A DNA stretch of 64,000 nt from Microbacterium thalassium (GTDB lineage: Bacteria; Actinomycetota; Actinomycetes; Actinomycetales; Microbacteriaceae), in NCBI RefSeq assembly GCF_014208045.1, contig NZ_JACHML010000001.1, positions 2,170,001 through 2,234,000 of the forward strand. The letters run 5' to 3'. The notes beneath the pieces were generated by a model, which was given only the letters and a program-made list of their open reading frames with translations, was not told where the DNA came from and searched no databases. Position numbers and translations under genes: made by a program. Shown one piece after another: positions 18,747 to 28,137 of the stretch (positions within the stretch are counted from its first letter, which is position 1; the number at the start of each line of letters is the position of its first letter).

Positions 18747-19290
18747 CCTGAGGCTTCGGCAGGCGCAGGAAGCGCATCTGGATGGTGCGCATCGCCGCGT
18801 ACCAGCCCAGACCCTTCTCCACGCGCTCGGCGCCGAACTTCGCCTTCGCGGCGCGCTTGACGCTGATCGAGGTGATGATCATGTCGCCGATGACGAAGAA
18901 GATGAACGCCCACAGCGCGACGAACGAGTAGAACTGCACCTCGGGGACCGGGACGAACGTCGCGAGGATCACCAGGATCATCGCGGGCATGACGGCCTCG
19001 CCGAGGTGCCAGCCCGAGTCGACCCAGTCGCGCACGAACTTGCGCTGCGGGCCCTGGTCGCGGGCGGGAAGGTAGCGCTGGTCGCCGGCGGCCATGCCGA
19101 CGCGCGCCTTCTCGCGCTGAGCGGCGAGGTCGGCGCGGGCGCGCGCCTTCGCCTCCTTGGTGTCGGCGACGAGGGGACGCTTGTTCGCTGCCTCCCGCTC
19201 GGCGCGGGAAGGGGTCGGCCGTCCCTTGCCCGACGGGTTCTGAACGGCGTCGGCGTCGTTCGGCGCGGGGGTGGAAGGGGTCTTGGACAC
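18721..19290 (-). CDS. DUF3043 membrane protein
   Basis: A 189-residue protein of the actinobacterial family DUF3043, whose function is unknown. The charged N-terminus contains [19 protein letters not shown], the family signature. [11 protein letters not shown] and [20 protein letters not shown] follow, then two close membrane segments at about 99-117 and 121-139. A basic tail closes the protein. GTG 19290 has a GAGG ribosome site 7 bases upstream. Its promoter overlaps that of the divergent dipeptidase gene. Confidence 0.92.
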   Translation of the reverse strand: MSKTPSTPAPNDADAVQNPSGKGRPTPSRAEREAANKRPLVADTKEAKARARADLAAQREKARVGMAAGDQRYLPARDQGPQRKFVRDWVDSGWHLGEAVMPAMILVILATFVPVPEVQFYSFVALWAFIFFVIGDMIITSISVKRAAKAKFGAERVEKGLGWYAAMRTIQMRFLRLPKPQVKRGQRPA

Positions 19291-19325
19291 GGGAGAACCT
19301 CGCAGAGTGCGGCAATTTCGGAGGA

Positions 19326-19335
19326 CTTAAGATTA
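19326..19335. promoter_or_regulatory. Overlapping divergent -10 elements
   Basis: TAAGAT at 19328-19333 reads on the plus strand, 7 bases before the dipeptidase ATG (leaderless). The same bases read TAATCT on the minus strand, about 40 bases before the DUF3043 start. The two genes cannot easily be transcribed at the same moment from one template, so mutual exclusion is plausible. Confidence 0.5.
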
Positions 19336-19340
19336 CCCGC

Positions 19341-20741
19341 ATGACTTCTGAGCACTCCCGACAGTCCGCTGTGCGCGAATCGGCGGCTGCCGGCATCCCC
19401 GCAGCCCTCGCCGATCTGGGATCGCTGGTGCGCATCCCCTCGGTGGCCTTCCCCGGCTTCGATCCCGCCCATGTCGAGCGCAGCGCCGAGGCGGTGGCGG
19501 AGCTCGTGCGGGGCACCGAGCTGTTCGACACCGTCGAGATCCGCCGGGCCGGAATCCCGGGCACCGACGAGACCGGCATGCCCGCCGTCATCGCGCGCCG
19601 CGCGCCGCGGAACGGCCGCCCGACGATCCTGCTCTACGCCCACCACGACGTTCAGCCGGTGGGCGACGAGGGCCTGTGGGAGACGCCGCCGTGGGAGCCG
19701 ACGGTCCGCGACGGCCGTCTCTACGGGCGCGGCGCGGCCGACGACAAGGCCGGCGTGATGGTGCACCTCGGCGCCCTGCGCGCGCTGAAGGAGGCTCTCG
19801 GCGCGGACTTCGACCTCGGCGTCGCGCTGTTCATCGAGGGCGAGGAGGAGGCGGGATCGCGCTCGTTCGCGCAGTTCCTGACCGAGAACGCCGAGGTGCT
19901 GGCAGCCGACGTCATCGTCGTCGCCGACTCGGGCAACTGGGATTCCCGCACGCCCGCGCTCACCGTCTCGCTGCGCGGCAACACGCGCTTCACGCTGCGC
20001 GTGCGCACGCTCGAGCACGCGTCGCACTCGGGGATGTTCGGCGGCGCGGTGCCCGACGCCATGATGGCGACGGTGAAGATGCTCTCCACGCTGTGGGACG
20101 CCGAGGGAGCCGTGGCCGTGGCCGGCATGACCGAGAGGGATGCCGAAACGCCCGACTACGACGAGGCGACCCTCCGCGACGAGGCCGGCCTGCCCGCCGG
20201 CGTCAGCCCCATCGGCACGGGCACGATTCTCAGCCGCGTGTGGAACAAGCCGACCGTGACCGTCACGGGGATCGACGCGCCCAGCGTCGCGAACGCGTCG
20301 AACACGCTGTCGCCCGAGGTGACCGTCGTCATCAGCGCCCGCGTCGCGCCCGGTCAGGACGCGCGGGACGCCTACGCGGCAATCGAAGCCCATCTGCGCG
20401 CGAACGCGCCGTTCGGGGCCGAGCTGGAGTTCTTCGACCAGGACTTCGGCAACCCGTTCCTCGTCGACACGAGCGGCTGGGCCGTCGCCGACGCCCGCGG
20501 CGCGCTCGCGTCGGCGTACGGCGTCGAGCCGGTGGACATGGGCGTCGGCGGATCGATCCCGTTCATCGCGGACCTCGTCCGGGAGTTCCCCGGTGCGCAG
20601 ATCCTGGTGACCGGCGTCGAGGACCCCCACTCGCGCGCGCACAGCCCCAACGAGTCGCTGCACCTGGACACGTTCCGCAACGCGCTGGTGGCCGAGGCGC
20701 TGCTGCTGGAGAAGCTCGACGGACGCGTTCTCGGGGACTGA
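19341..20741 (+). CDS. M20-family dipeptidase
   Basis: A 466-residue zinc metallopeptidase of family M20 (dipeptidase/ArgE/DapE/CPG2 type) that probably cleaves dipeptides in the cytoplasm. Metal-ligand motifs are [10 protein letters not shown] near 94, [15 protein letters not shown] near 130, EGEEEAGS near 168 with the catalytic glutamates, VVADSGNW near 194 and [12 protein letters not shown] near the C-terminus. The dimerisation lid domain lies between about 205 and 320. The peptide specificity cannot be read from sequence. The start follows a leaderless-type -10. Confidence 0.93.
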   Translation: MTSEHSRQSAVRESAAAGIPAALADLGSLVRIPSVAFPGFDPAHVERSAEAVAELVRGTELFDTVEIRRAGIPGTDETGMPAVIARRAPRNGRPTILLYAHHDVQPVGDEGLWETPPWEPTVRDGRLYGRGAADDKAGVMVHLGALRALKEALGADFDLGVALFIEGEEEAGSRSFAQFLTENAEVLAADVIVVADSGNWDSRTPALTVSLRGNTRFTLRVRTLEHASHSGMFGGAVPDAMMATVKMLSTLWDAEGAVAVAGMTERDAETPDYDEATLRDEAGLPAGVSPIGTGTILSRVWNKPTVTVTGIDAPSVANASNTLSPEVTVVISARVAPGQDARDAYAAIEAHLRANAPFGAELEFFDQDFGNPFLVDTSGWAVADARGALASAYGVEPVDMGVGGSIPFIADLVREFPGAQILVTGVEDPHSRAHSPNESLHLDTFRNALVAEALLLEKLDGRVLGD

Positions 20742-20778
20742 TCAGCCCGTCTCGGAGCCGTCACGGATGCCGCGGGCG

Positions 20779-20784
20779 TACAAT
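20779..20784 (+). promoter_or_regulatory. -10 hexamer of erpA
   Basis: TACAAT lies 41 bases before the erpA ATG, giving a short leader that contains the ribosome site GGAGGAG. No good -35 is visible. Confidence 0.55.
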
Positions 20785-20825
20785 CGTGCGAAGCGCCGCG
20801 CCCGCGGCCCATCCGGAGGAGTGCC

Positions 20826-21191
20826 ATGACAGACACCGCCACGACGACCGACACGTCCGTCCGCGAGCACGGCGTCGTCCTGACCGACGCCGCAGCGCTC
20901 AAGGTCAAGAGCCTGCTGGAGCAGGAGGGACGCGACGATCTGCGACTGCGCGTGGCCGTGCAGCCCGGCGGCTGCAGCGGCCTGATCTACCAGCTCTACT
21001 TCGACGAGCGCTATCTCGACGGTGACAAGACCGCCGACTTCGACGGCGTCGAGGTGATCGTCGACGACATGAGCGTGCCGTACCTCGACGGCGCGAGCAT
21101 CGACTTCAAGGACACGATCTCGGAGCAGGGCTTCACGATCGACAACCCGAACGCGGCCGGCAGCTGCGCCTGCGGCGACAGCTTCCACTGA
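20826..21191 (+). CDS. erpA: Iron-sulfur cluster insertion protein ErpA (HesB/IscA type)
   Basis: An A-type carrier that hands iron-sulfur clusters to apoproteins. The 121-residue product has the three cysteines of the family: GGCSG near 47-51 and the C-terminal CACGDSF. The YQLYFDERYLDGD segment is typical of actinobacterial ErpA. It sits just upstream of the terminal oxidase genes, and the bcc Rieske centre needs such clusters. A strong terminator separates the two units. Confidence 0.95.
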   Translation: MTDTATTTDTSVREHGVVLTDAAALKVKSLLEQEGRDDLRLRVAVQPGGCSGLIYQLYFDERYLDGDKTADFDGVEVIVDDMSVPYLDGASIDFKDTISEQGFTIDNPNAAGSCACGDSFH

Positions 21192-21205
21192 GCCGAATCG
21201 TCTTC

Positions 21206-21247
21206 AGCGGCCCGGACTGCGCAAACTGCGCGGTCCGGGCCGCTTTC
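21206..21247 (+). terminator. Intrinsic terminator after erpA
   Basis: The perfect 11-bp arms AGCGGCCCGGA (21206-21216) and TCCGGGCCGCT (21234-21244) continue inward with a GCGC/GCGC pairing around a 5-base loop. The structure is followed by TTTC. It would stop erpA transcripts before ctaC. Confidence 0.85.
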
Positions 21248-21307
21248 TCGTGCATGTCGCCGCGCCCGAACCTGGGGGGTTGGCCTGAATAGCGTGGGAG
21301 GTTGCCC

Positions 21308-21313
21308 TAGACT
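21308..21313 (+). promoter_or_regulatory. -10 hexamer of the ctaCDF operon
   Basis: TAGACT lies 37 bases before the ctaC start, downstream of the erpA terminator. The resulting leader of about 30 bases carries the ribosome site GGAAAGG. Confidence 0.5.
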
Positions 21314-21350
21314 GACGGAAGTCACATTTCGAAACTGGAAAGGTGCGCCC

Positions 21351-22238
21351 GTGCCCTCGAAACGCCTTCTCCGCTGGGGTCTGGTCCCCGTCGGGATCTC
21401 CGCGGCTCTCGTCCTCGCCGGCTGCACGTCGACCGAGTTGAACGGGTACCTGCCCGGCTTCGAGGAAGGCGCCGCCCCCACGACCAACCGCACCGAGATG
21501 GTGTCGGGTCTGTGGACGAACTCCTGGATCGTGCTCCTCGTCGTCGGCGTCGTCACGTGGGGCCTCATGGGCTGGGCCGCGATCGCCTACCGCCGCCGCA
21601 AGGGCCAGAGCGGCCTGCCGGTGCAGCTGCGCTACAACATGCCGATCGAGATCTTCTACACGATCGTGCCGCTGATCCTCGTCGTCGGCTTCTTCGCCTT
21701 CACGGCGCGCGACCAGGTCATCCTCGAGACGCAGTACGACGACCCGGACGTGTCGATCACCGCGATCGGCAAGCAGTGGTCGTGGGACTTCCAGTACAAC
21801 GGCGACAGCGACGCCGACACGGTCTACGAGATGGGCGTCCAGGCCCAGACCGACGCCGAGGGCAACATCATCTCGGACCTGCCGACGCTCTACCTGCCGG
21901 TCGACAAGACGGTGCAGATCAAGCTTCAGTCGCGTGACGTGATCCACTCGTTCTGGATCGTCGACTTCCTGTACAAGAAGGACATGTACATCGGCAAGGA
22001 CAACTACTGGTCCTTCACGCCCACCCGCGAGGGCGAGTACGCCGGCAAGTGCGCCGAGCTCTGCGGCCAGTACCACTCGATGATGCTCTTCGACGTCAAG
22101 GTCGTGAGCGAGGCCGAGTACGAGGCCCACCTCGCCGACCTCGCCGCCGCCGGCCAGACCGGCACGGTGGACGCCGAATACGATCGTCTTCAGAACCTGC
22201 CCGGCACGGGTTCCGCCGACTCCGAGGGAGAGAACTGA
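21351..22238 (+). CDS. ctaC: Cytochrome c oxidase subunit II (lipoprotein)
   Basis: Subunit II of the aa3 oxidase accepts electrons at the CuA centre. With GTG 21351 the product has 295 residues. A lipoprotein signal ends LVLAGC with the lipidated C25. Two membrane segments follow at about 60-80 and 103-122. The CuA cupredoxin domain contains the ligands in [12 protein letters not shown] and the earlier His in [12 protein letters not shown] reject the longer frame from 21294 because it has no ribosome site and delays the signal peptide. It is the first gene of ctaC-ctaD-ctaF. Confidence 0.96.
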   Translation: MPSKRLLRWGLVPVGISAALVLAGCTSTELNGYLPGFEEGAAPTTNRTEMVSGLWTNSWIVLLVVGVVTWGLMGWAAIAYRRRKGQSGLPVQLRYNMPIEIFYTIVPLILVVGFFAFTARDQVILETQYDDPDVSITAIGKQWSWDFQYNGDSDADTVYEMGVQAQTDAEGNIISDLPTLYLPVDKTVQIKLQSRDVIHSFWIVDFLYKKDMYIGKDNYWSFTPTREGEYAGKCAELCGQYHSMMLFDVKVVSEAEYEAHLADLAAAGQTGTVDAEYDRLQNLPGTGSADSEGEN

Positions 22239-22240
22239 TC

Positions 22241-23974
22241 ATGGCGACGACGCTTCCGCTGCAGGAGGGATCCTCCGGCCGCCCGACGACGCTCCCGCCG
22301 CGTCAGGCTGCGCTGCTCAGCTCCTCGCGTGTCGAGCAGAAGGGCAACATCGTCGTCAAGTGGATGACCTCCACCGACCACAAGACGATCGGGTACATGT
22401 ACCTGATCGCCTCGGTGCTGTTCTTCATGATCGGCGGCGTGATGGCGCTCATCATCCGCGCCGAGCTGTTCGAGCCGGGCATGCAGGTCATCCCGACCAA
22501 GGAGCAGTACAACCAGCTGTTCACCATGCACGGCACGATCATGCTGCTGATGTTCGCGACGCCGCTGTTCGCGGGCTTCGCCAACGCGATCCTGCCGCTG
22601 CAGATCGGCGCGCCGGACGTCGCGTTCCCGCGTCTGAACGCCTTCGCCTTCTGGCTGTTCCTGTTCGGCTCGACCATCGCCGTCGCCGGCTTCCTCACCC
22701 CGCAGGGCGCCGCGGCCTTCGGCTGGTTCGCGTATCAGCCATTGGCGAATGCGTCGTTCTCACCGGGCGTGGGCGGAAACCTGTGGATGCTCGGGCTCGG
22801 CATGAGCGGTTTCGGAACGATCCTCGGCGCGGTGAACTTCATCACGACGATCATCACGATGCGCGCACCGGGCATGACGATGTGGCGGATGCCGATCTTC
22901 TCGTGGAACACGCTGGTCACGAGCATCCTGATCCTCATGGCCTTCCCGGTGCTCGCCGCCGCGATCCTGGCCGCCGCCGCCGACCGCGTGCTCGGCGCCC
23001 ACATCTACGACCCGGCCAACGGCGGCGTGCTGCTGTGGCAGCACCTGTTCTGGTTCTTCGGCCATCCCGAGGTGTACATCATCGCGCTGCCGTTCTTCGG
23101 CATCATCTCGGAGGTCATGCCGGTCTTCAGCCGCAAGCCGATCTTCGGCTACAAGACCCTGGTGTACGCGACGATCGCGATCGCCGCGCTGTCGGTCGCG
23201 GTGTGGGCGCACCACATGTACGTGACCGGTGCGGTGCTGCTGCCGTACTTCGCGCTCATGACGATGCTGATCGCGGTCCCGACGGGCGTGAAGATCTTCA
23301 ACTGGATCGGAACGATGTGGCGAGGGTCGGTGACCTTCGAGACCCCGATGGTGTTCTCGCTCGGCTTCCTGGTGTCGTTCGTCTTCGGTGGCCTCACCGG
23401 CGTGATCCTGGCGTCGCCGCCGCTGACCTTCCACACGTCGGACTCCTACTTCGTCGTCGCCCACTTCCATTACGTGATCTTCGGAACCGTGGTCTTCGCG
23501 ATGTTCGCGGGCTTCTACTTCTGGTGGCCCAAGTGGACCGGCCGCATGCTCAACGAGCGCATCGGCATGGTGCACTTCTGGATGCTGTTCATCGGCTTCC
23601 ACATGACGTTCCTCATCCAGCACTGGCTGGGCGTCGACGGCATGGTCCGCCGCTACGCGGACTACTCGGCCGCGGACGGCTGGACGTGGCAGAACCAGCT
23701 GTCGACGATCGGCGCGATCATCCTGGGCGCCTCGATGATCCCGTTCCTGTTCAACGTCTGGATCACGTCGCGCAGCGCCGCGAAGGTCACCGTCAACGAC
23801 CCGTGGGGCTACGGCGCATCGCTCGAGTGGGCGACCTCGTGCCCGCCGCCGCGCCACAACTTCACGTCGATCCCGCGCATCCGCAGCGAGCGGCCCGCGT
23901 TCGACCTCAACCACCCGGAGGCGGCCCCCGAGGCCGTGCCCGCGATGGCTGTCGCGGACGGAAAGGACAAGTAA
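22241..23974 (+). CDS. ctaD: Cytochrome c oxidase subunit I
   Basis: Subunit I of the aa3 oxidase holds heme a and the heme a3-CuB centre where O2 is reduced. The 577-residue product has 12 membrane segments. Visible family motifs are [15 protein letters not shown] (heme a ligand), [19 protein letters not shown] (CuB His and cross-linked Tyr region), [12 protein letters not shown] (CuB histidines) and [14 protein letters not shown] (heme ligands). It begins 2 bases after ctaC with GGGAGAG upstream. The gene lies 39 bp of terminator-free sequence or less from both neighbours, so the three cta genes form one operon. Confidence 0.98.
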   Translation: MATTLPLQEGSSGRPTTLPPRQAALLSSSRVEQKGNIVVKWMTSTDHKTIGYMYLIASVLFFMIGGVMALIIRAELFEPGMQVIPTKEQYNQLFTMHGTIMLLMFATPLFAGFANAILPLQIGAPDVAFPRLNAFAFWLFLFGSTIAVAGFLTPQGAAAFGWFAYQPLANASFSPGVGGNLWMLGLGMSGFGTILGAVNFITTIITMRAPGMTMWRMPIFSWNTLVTSILILMAFPVLAAAILAAAADRVLGAHIYDPANGGVLLWQHLFWFFGHPEVYIIALPFFGIISEVMPVFSRKPIFGYKTLVYATIAIAALSVAVWAHHMYVTGAVLLPYFALMTMLIAVPTGVKIFNWIGTMWRGSVTFETPMVFSLGFLVSFVFGGLTGVILASPPLTFHTSDSYFVVAHFHYVIFGTVVFAMFAGFYFWWPKWTGRMLNERIGMVHFWMLFIGFHMTFLIQHWLGVDGMVRRYADYSAADGWTWQNQLSTIGAIILGASMIPFLFNVWITSRSAAKVTVNDPWGYGASLEWATSCPPPRHNFTSIPRIRSERPAFDLNHPEAAPEAVPAMAVADGKDK

Positions 23975-24439
23975 GTGCGCACCAACACGGGTCTCTGGTG
24001 GCTCCTCGCGGGCTTCTTCTTCCTCGTCTTCGTCATCTACACCGTCTGGAACCTCGTCACGCACTGGGACGCGGTCGCCGAACCGGGCATGAGCTGGTGG
24101 GAGGTCTTCACCCTCTCCGTCGAGTGGGTCGGTTCGATCGCCCTCCTGTTCACGGCTCTGATGGGCGCCCTCATCGCGTTCTACGTCGGCCGTGTGCACC
24201 AGGCGCAGGGCGGCGAACTGCCGGAGGACGTGCTCACCGCCGACATCGACGACGGTGACCCCGAGCTCGGCGAGTTCAGCCCGTGGTCGTGGTGGCCCCT
24301 CGTGCTCGCCTTCTCGGCAGCGCTCGGCATCATCGGCCTCGCGGTCGGCGTGTGGATGTTCCCGATCGGTCTCGCGGTCTTCATCGTCGCGATCGTCGGC
24401 TGGGTGTACGAGTACTACCGCGGATACTTCGCGCGCTGA
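23975..24439 (+). CDS. ctaF: Cytochrome c oxidase subunit 4 (CtaF)
   Basis: CtaF is the small actinobacterial aa3 oxidase subunit. The 154-residue product has four membrane segments at about 7-25, 44-64, 98-115 and 118-137, and the WEVFTLSVEWVG and PWSWWPLVLAF motifs. GTG 23975 directly follows the ctaD stop with no gap, so translation is coupled. In the bcc-aa3 supercomplex it packs beside subunit I and III. Confidence 0.94.
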   Translation: MRTNTGLWWLLAGFFFLVFVIYTVWNLVTHWDAVAEPGMSWWEVFTLSVEWVGSIALLFTALMGALIAFYVGRVHQAQGGELPEDVLTADIDDGDPELGEFSPWSWWPLVLAFSAALGIIGLAVGVWMFPIGLAVFIVAIVGWVYEYYRGYFAR

Positions 24440-24458
24440 TCCACCGGATCCCGCGCAC

Positions 24459-24500
24459 AGCGCCGGCGCAGCCCCTCGGGGCCTGCGCCGGCGCTTCTTC
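24459..24500 (+). terminator. Intrinsic terminator after ctaF
   Basis: AGCGCCGGCGCAG (24459-24471) pairs perfectly with CTGCGCCGGCGCT (24483-24495), with CCCC/GGGG closing the inside, followed by TCTTC. It marks the end of the ctaCDF operon. Confidence 0.85.
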
Positions 24501-24598
24501 GTGTGCGCGGAATCCACGGGTGCGGGTCGCGTGCGCTGTATGCGCCCAGGACCGCTCGGGAGTCCCCGGAGAGCTTCAGGGACGTCGCCGGCGCCTTC

Positions 24599-24624
24599 TG
24601 CCGCTCAGAGCGCGCTCAGCGGCA
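24599..24624. repeat. Inverted repeat between ctaF and the rhodanese gene
   Basis: TGCCGCT at 24599-24605 and AGCGGCA at 24618-24624 are perfect inverted arms around the palindrome GAGCGCGCTC. It lacks a T-run on either strand. The rest of 24501-24670 shows nothing I can support. Confidence 0.4.
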
Positions 24625-24670
24625 TCCAGCACCAACCGGGCCCGAACGCCATCAGCCCAGCTCGGGCTGC

Positions 24671-25093
24671 TCAGCCGGCGGGCTGCGCGGCCCGCACGAC
24701 CATCACCTGCGGGTCGAAGACGCGGGGGAGGGGACCGGAGTCGTTCTCGGTCGGCTGGCCCTCGCGCACCCAGTACTCGTAGCCGCCGATCATGAGCTTG
24801 ACCGCGTAGCCCAGCTTCGCGAACTCGACGGCTCCCTTGTCGCCGGCGTTGCAGCCGGGGCTCCAGCAGTACACGACGATCGGCACGGCCGGATCGAGCT
24901 CGCGCGGCGCACGCTCTGCGATCTCGCGATAGGGCATGTGCAGGGCTCCGACGATGCGTCCCTGCGCCCATGCGTCCTCGCCGCGAGTGTCGACCAGGAC
25001 GAACGTCTCACCGGCCTTCTGCGCGGCGTACACGTCCGAGGCGTCGGTCTCGTGCTCGAGCTTGGCGGAGAAGTGCGAGAGGGCGTCTGTCAT
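24671..25093 (-). CDS. Rhodanese-like domain protein
   Basis: A single-domain rhodanese homologue of 140 residues. The active loop VYCWSPGCNAGDKGA at about 86-100 contains cysteines in the position of the persulfide-forming residue. DTRGEDAWAQGRIVGALHMP near 40-59 is the conserved N-terminal motif. It may transfer sulfur or act as a redox sensor. The ATG at 25093 lies 6 bases after TACCGT on the minus strand, so it is leaderless and not part of the qcr operon, which a terminator separates from it. Confidence 0.88.
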   Translation of the reverse strand: MTDALSHFSAKLEHETDASDVYAAQKAGETFVLVDTRGEDAWAQGRIVGALHMPYREIAERAPRELDPAVPIVVYCWSPGCNAGDKGAVEFAKLGYAVKLMIGGYEYWVREGQPTENDSGPLPRVFDPQVMVVRAAQPAG

Positions 25094-25099
25094 GCCGCC

Positions 25100-25105
25100 A
25101 CGGTA
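25100..25105 (-). promoter_or_regulatory. -10 hexamer of the rhodanese gene
   Basis: TACCGT on the minus strand, 6 bases before the ATG, no ribosome site: leaderless geometry. It lies immediately downstream of the qcrB terminator. Confidence 0.6.
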
Positions 25106-25109
25106 CGGC

Positions 25110-25148
25110 AAAGCGCCTGGCGTCCTCGTGTCGAGGAGCGCCAGGCGC
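25110..25148 (-). terminator. Intrinsic terminator after qcrB
   Basis: A 16-bp stem with one bulged base (arms 25113-25128 and 25132-25148, loop TGT) is followed on the minus strand by TTT. It ends the ctaE-qcrCAB transcript. Confidence 0.85.
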
Positions 25149-25182
25149 CGTGCGATTCCTGCCGATTCGCGGGGGGAGCGGA

Positions 25183-27021
25183 CTACTGGCCCTTGTCCTT
25201 CTCGCGGTTCTTCGGGGCCTTGGTGCCGGGCTCGGGCTCGGGCACGATCACGTTCGAGGGGCGGTTCGCCGTCTCGGAGTTGTGACCGTCGTCGATCGGC
25301 ACGTGCGGAGCGTCGGGGACGCCGGCGCGCTCGTGCGCGGCCTGGATCTCGGCTTCCTCTTCCTCGGCGAGGTGCTCGAGCGCGTGCGCCTGGTGTGCGC
25401 GGGCTTCCTCGATCTCGGCCTGCGTGACCGGCGAGAGACGGTCCTCGAAGAACCAGCGCGAGATGGACGCGCGAAGGTTCTCGTGCCACGCGATGCGGCC
25501 ACGCGCGTTCGGGCGCACCACCAGCGGAGCGTACGTCTCGATGTCGACGAGCTTGTAGAGCTCGTACTCGTCGACCGGCTGGTGCACCTCGATGTACTCG
25601 CCGCCGGGGAGGCGGACGATGCGTCCCGATTCGTAGCCGTGCAGGGCGATCTCGCGGTCCTTCTTCTGGAGGGCGAGAGCGATCCGCTTGGTGACGAAGT
25701 AGGCGATGATCGGGCCGAGGAACAGCAGCGCCTGCAGCGTGTGGATCACGCCCTCCATCGTCAGCCAGAAATGGGTCGCGATGATGTCGGAGGACGCCGC
25801 CGCCCACAGGACCGCGTAGAACGTGACGCCGGCCGCGCCGATGGCGGTGCGGGTCGCCGCGTTGCGCGGGCGCTGGGCGATGTGGTGCTCGCGCTTGTCG
25901 CCGGTGATCCACGCCTCGATGAAGGGGTAGAGGAGCACCAGGACGATGAACAGTCCGAGCCCGACGAGCGGGACGAGGATGTTGAACGACCACGTGCGGT
26001 CGAGGAACACGAACTCCCAGTGCGGCGGGACCAGACGCAGCGCGCCGTCGGCGAAGCCGATGTACCAGTCCGGCTGGGTACCGGCCGACACCGGCGACGG
26101 GTCGTACGGGCCGTAGTTCCAGATCGGGTTGATCGTGAACAGCGACGCGATCAGCACGATCACGCCGAAGGTGATGAAGAAGAACCCACCCATCTTCGAC
26201 ATGTAGACCGGCATCATCGGGTAGCCGACGACGTTGCTGTTGGTGCGCGCGGGGCCGGCGAACTGCGTGTGCTTGTTGATCACCATCAGCATGAGGTGCA
26301 GCAGCAGGAGCCCGACGAGGATCGCCGGGAGCAGCAGGATGTGCAGCGCGTACAGGCGGCCCACGATCTCGGTGCCGGGGAACTCGCCGCCGAACAGCAG
26401 GAACGAGGTCCACGTGCCGATCAGGGGGATGCCCTTGATCATGCCGTCGATGATGCGCAGGCCGTTGCCCGAGAGGACGTCGTCCGGCAGCGAGTAGCCG
26501 GTGAAGCCCTCGCCCATCGCCAGGATGAACAGCACGAAGCCGATGACCCAGTTGAGCTCGCGGGGCTTGCGGAACGCACCCGTGAAGAACACGCGGAGCA
26601 TGTGGACGCCGATGCCGGCGACGAACACCAGCGCGGCCCAGTGGTGCATCTGGCGGACCAGCAGGCCGCCGCGGATGTCGAACGAGATCTCGAGGGTCGA
26701 CGCCATCGCGGCCGACATCTCGATGCCTCGCATCGGCAGGAAGGCGCCCTCGTAGTGCGTCTCGGTCATCGATGCGTCGAAGAAGAACGTCAGGAACGTG
26801 CCCGACAGCAGCACGACCACGAAGCTCCACAGGGCGATCTCGCCCAGCATGAACGACCAGTGGTCGGGGAAGATCTTGCGACCCAGCTCCTTGATCATGC
26901 CGGAGAGGCTGGTGCGCTCGTCGATGTAGTTCGACGCCCAGCCGACGAACCGGCCGCCCAGGGGCTTGTCGCGGTCAGCCGACGGTGTCGTCGGCCCCTC
27001 GGGGACAGTGGCGGTACTCAA
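25183..27021 (-). CDS. qcrB: Cytochrome bc1 complex cytochrome b subunit
   Basis: QcrB carries the two b hemes and the quinol sites of the cytochrome bcc complex. The 612-residue product has an N-terminal soluble segment, the cytochrome b helices with paired heme histidines (MHHWAALVFVAGIGVHMLRV and LYALHILLLPAILVGLLLLH) and the Qo motif region near PDWYIGF. A charged C-terminal tail of about 100 residues is characteristic of actinobacteria. The TTG start overlaps the qcrA stop, so the two are translationally coupled. The call is secure; the TTG start is likely but not proven. Confidence 0.96.
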   Translation of the reverse strand: MSTATVPEGPTTPSADRDKPLGGRFVGWASNYIDERTSLSGMIKELGRKIFPDHWSFMLGEIALWSFVVVLLSGTFLTFFFDASMTETHYEGAFLPMRGIEMSAAMASTLEISFDIRGGLLVRQMHHWAALVFVAGIGVHMLRVFFTGAFRKPRELNWVIGFVLFILAMGEGFTGYSLPDDVLSGNGLRIIDGMIKGIPLIGTWTSFLLFGGEFPGTEIVGRLYALHILLLPAILVGLLLLHLMLMVINKHTQFAGPARTNSNVVGYPMMPVYMSKMGGFFFITFGVIVLIASLFTINPIWNYGPYDPSPVSAGTQPDWYIGFADGALRLVPPHWEFVFLDRTWSFNILVPLVGLGLFIVLVLLYPFIEAWITGDKREHHIAQRPRNAATRTAIGAAGVTFYAVLWAAASSDIIATHFWLTMEGVIHTLQALLFLGPIIAYFVTKRIALALQKKDREIALHGYESGRIVRLPGGEYIEVHQPVDEYELYKLVDIETYAPLVVRPNARGRIAWHENLRASISRWFFEDRLSPVTQAEIEEARAHQAHALEHLAEEEEAEIQAAHERAGVPDAPHVPIDDGHNSETANRPSNVIVPEPEPGTKAPKNREKDKGQ

Positions 27022-28097
27022 TGACGCTCCCAGAAGCTCGGGCCGACGGGTTCGGTGAAGTCGCTCTGCGCGACGAGGTAGCCCTCGTCATCCACCGCGA
27101 TGGGCAGCTGCGGCAGCGGACGAGCGGCCGGTCCGAAGATGACCTTCGCCTCGTCGGTGACGTCGAACTGCGACTGGTGGCAGGGGCACAGCAGGTGGTG
27201 GGTCTGCTGCTCGTACAGGGCCACGGGGCATCCGACGTGGGTGCAGACCTTCGAGTAGGCGACGATGCCGTTGTACGACCAGTCCTTGCGCTCGTCGGAC
27301 TCGATCAGCTGCTCGGGCAGGAGACGCACCAGGAGCACGAGGGCCTTGGCCTTCTCCTCGAGGTATCCCTCGCTGTGCGAGACCTCGGCGAGCGGCTCGG
27401 GGATGACGTGCACGGCAGAGCCCAGCGTCAGGTCCGCGGCGCGGATCGGCTCACCCGACGGGTCGTGCGCCAGTCGCATGCCCGGCTCCCACATCGTGTG
27501 GCTCAGGAGCGCGACCGGGTCGCCCGCGATGGGGTTCGCCGGGGTGTTGAACGGCGCGAGACCGCGGAACAGCACGATTCCCGGCGCGACCGAGGCGACG
27601 AGGGCCGCGATGAGCGAGTTGCGCACCATGGCGCGGCGGCCGAAGCCGGACTCCTCGTTCGCCTCGGCGAACGCCTGGATCGCAGCCTCGCGGGTCGTGT
27701 CGCGGCCACGCGTGGCGTGACGGGGCTCGACGAACTCCTTGTCGGACATGATCGCCTTCGACCAGTGGATCGCGCCGATGCCGATCGCCAGCAGCGCGAG
27801 AGCGATGCCGAGGCCGATGAACAGGTTGTTGTAGCGGATGTCGACGATCGCGCCGCTCTCGATGGGGAAGAGCATGTAGGCCGCGATGGCCCAGATGCTC
27901 GCCGCCACCGAGATGTAGAACAGCGTGTAGACCGTGCGGACGGCTCGCTTCATCGCGGCGGGGTCCTGGTCGGTCATCCGCTCGCGGTGAGGTGGAAGCC
28001 CCGGGTTGTGCACGGGGTCGGTGACCGCTACCGCGAGCCCGGTGGAGGGCTGCCAAGAAGCCCTCTCGTGCTCGAGCGGATCTTCCTCGTGTGCCAT
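27018..28097 (-). CDS. qcrA: Cytochrome bc1 complex Rieske iron-sulfur subunit
   Basis: QcrA carries the Rieske [2Fe-2S] centre. The 359-residue product has three N-terminal membrane segments, a mark of actinobacterial Rieske subunits, at about 51-70, 87-106 and 164-184. The cluster motifs are CTHVGCPV and CPCHQSQFD in the C-terminal domain, each giving one Cys and one His ligand. The ATG at 28097 has the ribosome site GAGGAG. Expression of qcrCAB with ctaE is expected as one transcript. Confidence 0.97.
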   Translation of the reverse strand: MAHEEDPLEHERASWQPSTGLAVAVTDPVHNPGLPPHRERMTDQDPAAMKRAVRTVYTLFYISVAASIWAIAAYMLFPIESGAIVDIRYNNLFIGLGIALALLAIGIGAIHWSKAIMSDKEFVEPRHATRGRDTTREAAIQAFAEANEESGFGRRAMVRNSLIAALVASVAPGIVLFRGLAPFNTPANPIAGDPVALLSHTMWEPGMRLAHDPSGEPIRAADLTLGSAVHVIPEPLAEVSHSEGYLEEKAKALVLLVRLLPEQLIESDERKDWSYNGIVAYSKVCTHVGCPVALYEQQTHHLLCPCHQSQFDVTDEAKVIFGPAARPLPQLPIAVDDEGYLVAQSDFTEPVGPSFWERH

Positions 28098-28137
28098 TGT
28101 GCTCCTCGTTACTTCTGCTGCGTGTGTGGTTCGTCGC

